In this document: positions 23,957 through 28,624 of the stretch, piece by piece | Layout: every line of letters starts with the position of its first letter | Numbering within the stretch: position 1 is the first letter of the stretch | Assembly (NCBI GenBank): GCA_000504625.1 | Contig: AZHR01000017.1 | Location: 1-28,624 of the forward strand | DNA length: 28,624 bases | Direction of reading: 5' to 3' | Source: an alpha proteobacterium SCGC AAA240-E13 | GTDB taxonomy: Bacteria; Pseudomonadota; Alphaproteobacteria; Pelagibacterales; Pelagibacteraceae | Notes under the pieces: model-generated | Seen by the model: the letters and a program-made list of their open reading frames with translations, nothing else | What the model was told of the DNA's origin: nothing | Databases searched by the model: none | Translations under genes and position numbers: made by a program

Positions 23957-26677
23957 CTATCCTGTATTTTTCATTGCAGCAGATATACCAGCTATAGTTA
24001 TCATCATAGCGTCCATTAATAATTTTCTATCTGCTTTTCTTAAATTAGTTACTTTTAGTTTTTTCATTATATCGGCCTGTAATAAATTTAATATTTCGGC
24101 ATATGTATTTCTAATTCTTATTGATTCTCTATACGATTTGCGTTGTTCTAAAATATATTTTGGTATCAATGTTTTGTTTATGTAAATTAATGATAACAAT
24201 TGTCTTCTAAGTTTATTACCGATATTTTGTAATTCTTGGTCACCAAGACATTCTTCATAAAATTGAATTACCCGTAGATCAGTTTTTGTTAACACCATAT
24301 CTAACATATCCATCATTGCATAAAAAAATGGCCATCTATTTAACATGTCTTTGAGTATAACTTTATTTTGTCCTTTTTTAGCTAATTCTAAACCCTCAAA
24401 AGTTCCTAACCATGCAGGTAAAATAAAACGAATTTGAGTCCAAGAAAAAACCCAAGGTATCGATCGCAAGTTTTCTATTTCATCACTTTTTTTTCTCTTG
24501 GTTGGCCTTGAGCCAATTGATAATTGGTCTAAAATTTTTTGAGGGGTGATTAATCTATAATATCTGAGAAAATTTGAATCATGTATGTGACTACGATACG
24601 CTGTGCTGGCAGCCTTACTCATATTGTCCATCAATCCACGCCAGTTTTTTTTAGGTTGAACGGGAGGTATTAGGGTTGCTTCTAATACCGAGGCTATATA
24701 GGTGCCAAGTGTGTGCTCAGCTAATGATTCTGTACTATATTTTTGTTGAATGATTTCTCCTTGTTCAGTTACGCGCGTTCTTCCATTAACTGTACCCGGC
24801 GGTTGAGATAATAATGCTGAATAAATAGGCCCGCCCCCTCGACCAACTGAACCACCGCGGCCGTGAAACAAAGTTAATTTTACTTTGTGTTTATCTGAAA
24901 CCGATTGTAAATTTTCCTGAGCTTTATACTGAGCCCAACTCGCTGCAAGCTTCCCAGCATCTTTGCTAGAATCAGAGTAGCCGATCATTACTTCTTGATG
25001 ACATTTAAATTTTTTTAAATACCAGGAAATATTGTACAAAGATTTTATTACTTGATGAGCGTTTTGAAGATCAGATAATGTTTCAAATAATGGAACAACA
25101 CGCAAATAGGTTTTTATTCCCGATTCTTTTTGGAGAAACATCACAGCCAAAATATCAGAAACATTGGAAGCCATAGAAATAATGTAAGCTCCTAAACATT
25201 CTTGTGGTAATTTTGCTATCATTTGAAAAGTAGACCACACTTCTTTATCTTCTTTATCCAATACTATATTTTTAGGTATTAAAGAGCGTTTGGATTTGAA
25301 ATGTTTAGATAAAAAAGAGATTTTTTCTTCTTCTGACCATTCCTGATAATTACCTAAGCTTAAACGTATACAAATATTTTTTAGTAGTTTTCCATGTCGA
25401 TTAGCCTCTTGACGAATGTCTAATTTTGCTAAATTTAAGCCAAAACAATGTGCTCGTCTCAACAAATCTAACACAGAACCATTAGCAATAGATTCGCACT
25501 TAACTTCGCAAAGAGAATTGTAAACTATATTTAGTGGTTGAATGACTTCGTTAATTGATCGAACTAAATATGGTTCGTTTAAAACTTTTCTATTATTTAA
25601 ATGTAGCTCAATCAATCTTTGGGTATTTTTCATTTTATCCCGAATGGGTCTTAAAAAAACTCTATATGGTTCTGAGCTATTACCAACTTTATCTTGAAGG
25701 GTTTTGGAACATTCGTGAATTGACAAATTTCGTATTAATTTCGTAAGTTCTTTTTCATATAAATTAGCTGCCATCCATCTAGACAACAAAACAACTTCTT
25801 CGGTAATTTTTGATGTTACGTTAGAATTACCATCACGATCTCCGCCCATCCAAGATCCGAATGTAATTGGAGAAAAATTAATTGGTAAACGTTTACCTAC
25901 ATAATTATGTATAGCTTGATTAAAATAAGAACAAATTTTTGGTAAAGCATTCCATAAACTATCCTCAATAATTGCTAACCCCCACTTTGCCTCATCTATA
26001 GGTGTTGGTCTAGATCGTTTTAACTCATCAGTTTTCCATATGGATGTAATTTCTTCATGGAGACTTTCTTCCAATAATTTTGCTTCACGATCAACATTTT
26101 TTTTTGTAAAAATTCTTAAATTAACAAATCTTTCTAAAATGTTATTTACATGTGTAAATTTCTGTATAAGAGTTCTTCTTTTAACTTCCGTTGGATGTGC
26201 AGTTAAAACTAATTCGATTTTTAATTTTTTAACGGTTTGAAAAAATTTATTTTTGGAAATAGATTTATTTTTTATTAGGCGATCTACAGCTTCATCTAAA
26301 ATAACAAGTTCATTTGTTCCTTGGGCTTTGCGAACATCAAGATTATGTATTTTATGAACGCTATAAAGCGATTCTGCTAAGTTAGAAAAATTTAAAAATT
26401 GACTAAAAGACCGAGATATTACTAATGACTCTCGATAACTTAACTTACGAATATTTGATTTTAATTGACGAAACTTTTTTGTCTCATTCAATCTTATTTT
26501 TTTCTTGCTCTTTTTGCCTCTGCTTGTCTTTGATAAAAGTCTAATTTTTTCAATTTTGTTAAAAAAATAAACACCCTCTTGTTCTTTAATAACTAGTCCT
26601 AATATTTTTCCCAGTAAATGAACAATTTTAGAAAGTTTAAGAATTGCTATGTTTTTGTATTTAGTTTTTTTTCCCAT
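23957..26677 (-). CDS. ppc: Phosphoenolpyruvate carboxylase
   Basis: PEP carboxylase adds bicarbonate to PEP to form oxaloacetate, and in serine-cycle organisms it supplies half of the cycle's carbon. The 906-residue protein is full length. It shows V-L-T-A-H-P-T-E with catalytic His161, G-S-W-M-G-G-D-R-D-G-N, V-M-I-G-Y-S-D-S-S-K-D-A-G, the glycine loop F-H-G-R-G-G-S-V-G-R-G-G-G-P, and the C-terminal K-N-T-G whose Asn is part of the feedback site in E. coli. The start overlaps the end of mtkB by 17 bases. This mtkA-mtkB-ppc order matches that in Methylorubrum-type serine-cycle operons, which favours a C1 role over simple anaplerosis. Confidence 0.95.
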   Translation of the reverse strand: MGKKTKYKNIAILKLSKIVHLLGKILGLVIKEQEGVYFFNKIEKIRLLSKTSRGKKSKKKIRLNETKKFRQLKSNIRKLSYRESLVISRSFSQFLNFSNLAESLYSVHKIHNLDVRKAQGTNELVILDEAVDRLIKNKSISKNKFFQTVKKLKIELVLTAHPTEVKRRTLIQKFTHVNNILERFVNLRIFTKKNVDREAKLLEESLHEEITSIWKTDELKRSRPTPIDEAKWGLAIIEDSLWNALPKICSYFNQAIHNYVGKRLPINFSPITFGSWMGGDRDGNSNVTSKITEEVVLLSRWMAANLYEKELTKLIRNLSIHECSKTLQDKVGNSSEPYRVFLRPIRDKMKNTQRLIELHLNNRKVLNEPYLVRSINEVIQPLNIVYNSLCEVKCESIANGSVLDLLRRAHCFGLNLAKLDIRQEANRHGKLLKNICIRLSLGNYQEWSEEEKISFLSKHFKSKRSLIPKNIVLDKEDKEVWSTFQMIAKLPQECLGAYIISMASNVSDILAVMFLQKESGIKTYLRVVPLFETLSDLQNAHQVIKSLYNISWYLKKFKCHQEVMIGYSDSSKDAGKLAASWAQYKAQENLQSVSDKHKVKLTLFHGRGGSVGRGGGPIYSALLSQPPGTVNGRTRVTEQGEIIQQKYSTESLAEHTLGTYIASVLEATLIPPVQPKKNWRGLMDNMSKAASTAYRSHIHDSNFLRYYRLITPQKILDQLSIGSRPTKRKKSDEIENLRSIPWVFSWTQIRFILPAWLGTFEGLELAKKGQNKVILKDMLNRWPFFYAMMDMLDMVLTKTDLRVIQFYEECLGDQELQNIGNKLRRQLLSLIYINKTLIPKYILEQRKSYRESIRIRNTYAEILNLLQADIMKKLKVTNLRKADRKLLMDAMMITIAGISAAMKNTG

Positions 26678-27554
26678 TTAAAACTGATTTTACAGTTTCG
26701 CCCATAACAGACGGATTTTTTGAAATTGTAACACCATATTCCTTTAAAAGTTCGACTTTTTCAACAGCGCTTTCTCCATAGGCTGAAACAATCGCTCCTG
26801 CGTGACCCATTACTCTTCCTATGGGGGCTGTCAGTCCAGCTATATAAGCTATCACTGGTTTTGACATATTTTCTTTTGCAAATTTTCCTGCCGCGACTTC
26901 CTGAGGTCCTCCTATCTCACCAATCATCAGTATGGCTTTGGTTTGATCGTCTTGTTCAAATTTTTCCAAAATATCTCTAAATGAACATCCATTAATTGGA
27001 TCTCCTCCGATACCAACACTAGTTGAAACACCTATGTTTAAATTTTTCATTTGTTGTGCTGCTTCATACCCAAGTGTACCCGATCGTCCAATAACACCAA
27101 CTTTTCCTTGCATATAAATATGTCCCGGCATAATTCCTAACAGAGCTTTTCCAGGACAGATAATACCAGCACAATTTGGACCTATTAATGTCATTTTATC
27201 TTTTTTAGAATATCTCCTCATATAACGTTTAATTTTAATCATATCGTGGGAAGGGATTCCGTCGGTGATTGCTACGCATGTTTTGATGCCAGCATCAGCT
27301 GCTTCCATTGCAGAATCTGCTGCAAACTCTGGTGGAACAAATAGAATACTAGCGGTAGCACCTGTTTTTTTAACCGCATCTTTTACGGTATTAAAAACTG
27401 GCAATCCTAAATGCGTTCGACCTCCTTTGCCAGGAGTGACTCCACCGACAATATTAGTACCATATTTAATCATCTCTTCTGCATGGAAAGAGCCAAACTT
27501 ACCGGTAAAGCCCTGAACTATAATATTTGTTTTATTATCAATAAGAATTGACAT
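26661..27554 (-). CDS. mtkB: Malate-CoA ligase (malate thiokinase), alpha subunit
   Basis: MtkAB converts malate, CoA and ATP to malyl-CoA, which malyl-CoA lyase splits to glyoxylate and acetyl-CoA. The 297-residue subunit has the succinyl-CoA-synthetase alpha layout: G-F-T-G-K-F-G in the CoA-binding domain and the phosphohistidine His251 in G-H-A-G-A-I. Features that resemble MtkB more than SucD are an I-K-R-Y-M-R-R-Y segment, G-P-N-C-A-G (SucD usually has N-C-P-G) and G-I-M-P-G-H-I-Y. Context with ppc and sgaA supports malate use. A normal succinyl-CoA synthetase remains the main alternative. It starts 8 bases after mtkA ends. Confidence 0.87.
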   Translation of the reverse strand: MSILIDNKTNIIVQGFTGKFGSFHAEEMIKYGTNIVGGVTPGKGGRTHLGLPVFNTVKDAVKKTGATASILFVPPEFAADSAMEAADAGIKTCVAITDGIPSHDMIKIKRYMRRYSKKDKMTLIGPNCAGIICPGKALLGIMPGHIYMQGKVGVIGRSGTLGYEAAQQMKNLNIGVSTSVGIGGDPINGCSFRDILEKFEQDDQTKAILMIGEIGGPQEVAAGKFAKENMSKPVIAYIAGLTAPIGRVMGHAGAIVSAYGESAVEKVELLKEYGVTISKNPSVMGETVKSVLNGKKN

Positions 27555-27562
27555 AATTTTAT

Positions 27563-28624
27563 CTAATTTTTCAATTTCTTTAGAGCAGCAACTGCTTTGT
27601 TTGCGGCATCTTCTAAAGTAGAGGCTTCAATATATTTTATTTTGCTCTCTTTTAAAATTTTATTGCCTTTTTCAATATTAGTTCCCGCTAATCGTATAAT
27701 GAGAGGCATATCAATTTTAATTTTTTGTAAAGCTTGAATTATCCCTTCAGCAACCCAGTCACATCTATTTATACCAGCAAAAATGTTTACTAAAATAACT
27801 TTCACTTTTTTATCTTGAGAAATTAATTTAAATGCCTTAACCATTTTTTCAGGAGTAGCACCTCCACCAACATCAAGAAAATTTGCTGGCTCGCCTCCAG
27901 CTAATTTAATCATATCCATTGAAGCCATGGCTAAACCGGCCCCATTAATAATATTGCCGATATTGCCCTCAAGGCTTATATAATTAAGTCCTCTATCTGA
28001 CGCATAAACTTCATTTGAATTTTCTTGTGCTTTATCTCTTAACTCAGAAACTTGGTTTCTGCGAAATAACGCATTATTATCAAAACTCATTTTGCAATCG
28101 AGAGCTAAAATGTGCTCATCTTTTGATATTACTAACGGATTAATTTCTACCATAGTAGCGTCCAACTCACTGAAGGCACGATAACACCCTATAATTGCAT
28201 CTGCTGTCCTAGAAATGAGTTTAGGTTCAATGCTCAAACCAAAAGCAATCTCTCTTGCTTGAAATCTTTGTATTCCGACAGCAACTTCTATTTTTGATCT
28301 AATTATACTTTCGGGTTTATCTTTAGAGATTTCTTCTACGCTCATTCCACCTTCTGTTGAAGCAACTACCATTATACATTCAGAAGCACGATCAAATACC
28401 AATCCTAGATATAGCTCTTTCTTAATATCCGTGACTTCTTCAATATAAACTCTATGGACAATTTTGCCTTGCGGACCTGTTTGTTTTGTAACCAATTTCT
28501 TTCCAAGTAGTTTGTCAGCTGCCTGAGCAACTTCTAGTTTACTATTACAAACTATAATTCCACCTGCTTTTCCCCTTGCTCCAGAATGGATTTGGGCTTT
28601 AACAACCCATTTTGATCCACCAAT
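27563..28624 (-). CDS. mtkA: Malate-CoA ligase (malate thiokinase), beta subunit, N-terminus outside window
   Basis: The frame is open through the right edge, so the ATG at 28495 is internal; about 353 residues are visible and roughly 35-40 N-terminal residues are missing. The edge begins inside the ATP-grasp domain with V-V-K-A-Q-I-H-S-G-A-R-G-K-A-G-G, followed by V-T-K-Q-T-G-P-Q-G-K. Later blocks are D-A-T-M-V-E-I-N-P-L-V, A-L-D-C-K-M-S-F-D-N-N-A-L-F-R, G-G-E-P-A-N-F-L-D-V-G-G-G-A and N-I-F-A-G-I-N-R-C-D-W-V-A-E-G. The last block is closer to MtkA than to SucC, which usually reads F-G-G-I-x-R-C-D. The gene precedes mtkB by 8 bases. Confidence 0.86.
   Translation of the reverse strand: MGGSKWVVKAQIHSGARGKAGGIIVCNSKLEVAQAADKLLGKKLVTKQTGPQGKIVHRVYIEEVTDIKKELYLGLVFDRASECIMVVASTEGGMSVEEISKDKPESIIRSKIEVAVGIQRFQAREIAFGLSIEPKLISRTADAIIGCYRAFSELDATMVEINPLVISKDEHILALDCKMSFDNNALFRRNQVSELRDKAQENSNEVYASDRGLNYISLEGNIGNIINGAGLAMASMDMIKLAGGEPANFLDVGGGATPEKMVKAFKLISQDKKVKVILVNIFAGINRCDWVAEGIIQALQKIKIDMPLIIRLAGTNIEKGNKILKESKIKYIEASTLEDAANKAVAALKKLKN

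Overview
The window looks like a stretch of chromosome from a streamlined, AT-rich marine alphaproteobacterium of the SAR11/HIMB59 type. The reasons are the very low GC, genes packed with gaps of a few bases or short overlaps, the eukaryote-like NADP isocitrate dehydrogenase, short proteins, and the mix of glxBCD-type genes with serine-cycle genes. The taxonomic call is inference; no rRNA gene is present. No tRNA, CRISPR array, insertion sequence or phage gene was seen, and no gene-free stretch exceeds about 120 bases.

Left part (1-12,791): housekeeping genes. The 3' end of a TolC-type efflux gene is followed by recA (candidate LexA box upstream, strong intrinsic terminator downstream), alaS, and icd on the opposite strand, its end overlapping alaS tail to tail. 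A long, tightly packed plus-strand run follows: psd and pssA (phosphatidylethanolamine synthesis), a GT8-like glycosyltransferase, rlmE, a small TPR protein, panB, a membrane-anchored YfgM-like protein, a BamB-like lipoprotein, a cupin and yjbQ.

Middle part (12,796-22,654, all minus strand): a methylated-amine/nitrogen block. In transcription order it holds an FAD oxidoreductase of the SoxB/DAO family, a glutamine-synthetase-family protein (489 aa), the three glutamate-synthase-like subunits GlxB/C/D (MgsA/B/C, N-methylglutamate synthase), an unknown 136-aa protein, a divergent Amt transporter, a 73-aa single-span protein, a terminator, a 47-aa single-span protein, and a second glutamine-synthetase-family protein that closely resembles gamma-glutamylmethylamide synthetase (GmaS).

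Right part (22,772-28,624): serine-cycle genes. Serine-glyoxylate aminotransferase (plus strand) faces a minus-strand operon mtkA-mtkB-ppc (malate-CoA ligase and PEP carboxylase), the gene order I recall from serine-cycle methylotrophs; mtkA runs off the window.

Together the middle and right parts suggest a C1 island. A methylated amine would enter through the Amt-like carrier, be ligated to glutamate by GmaS, become N-methylglutamate through MgsABC, and be oxidised, possibly by the FAD enzyme. The resulting one-carbon units could enter a serine cycle built from SgaA, PEP carboxylase and malate-CoA ligase. Missing from the window are the four-subunit N-methylglutamate dehydrogenase (MgdABCD), malyl-CoA lyase, hydroxypyruvate reductase, glycerate kinase and serine hydroxymethyltransferase.
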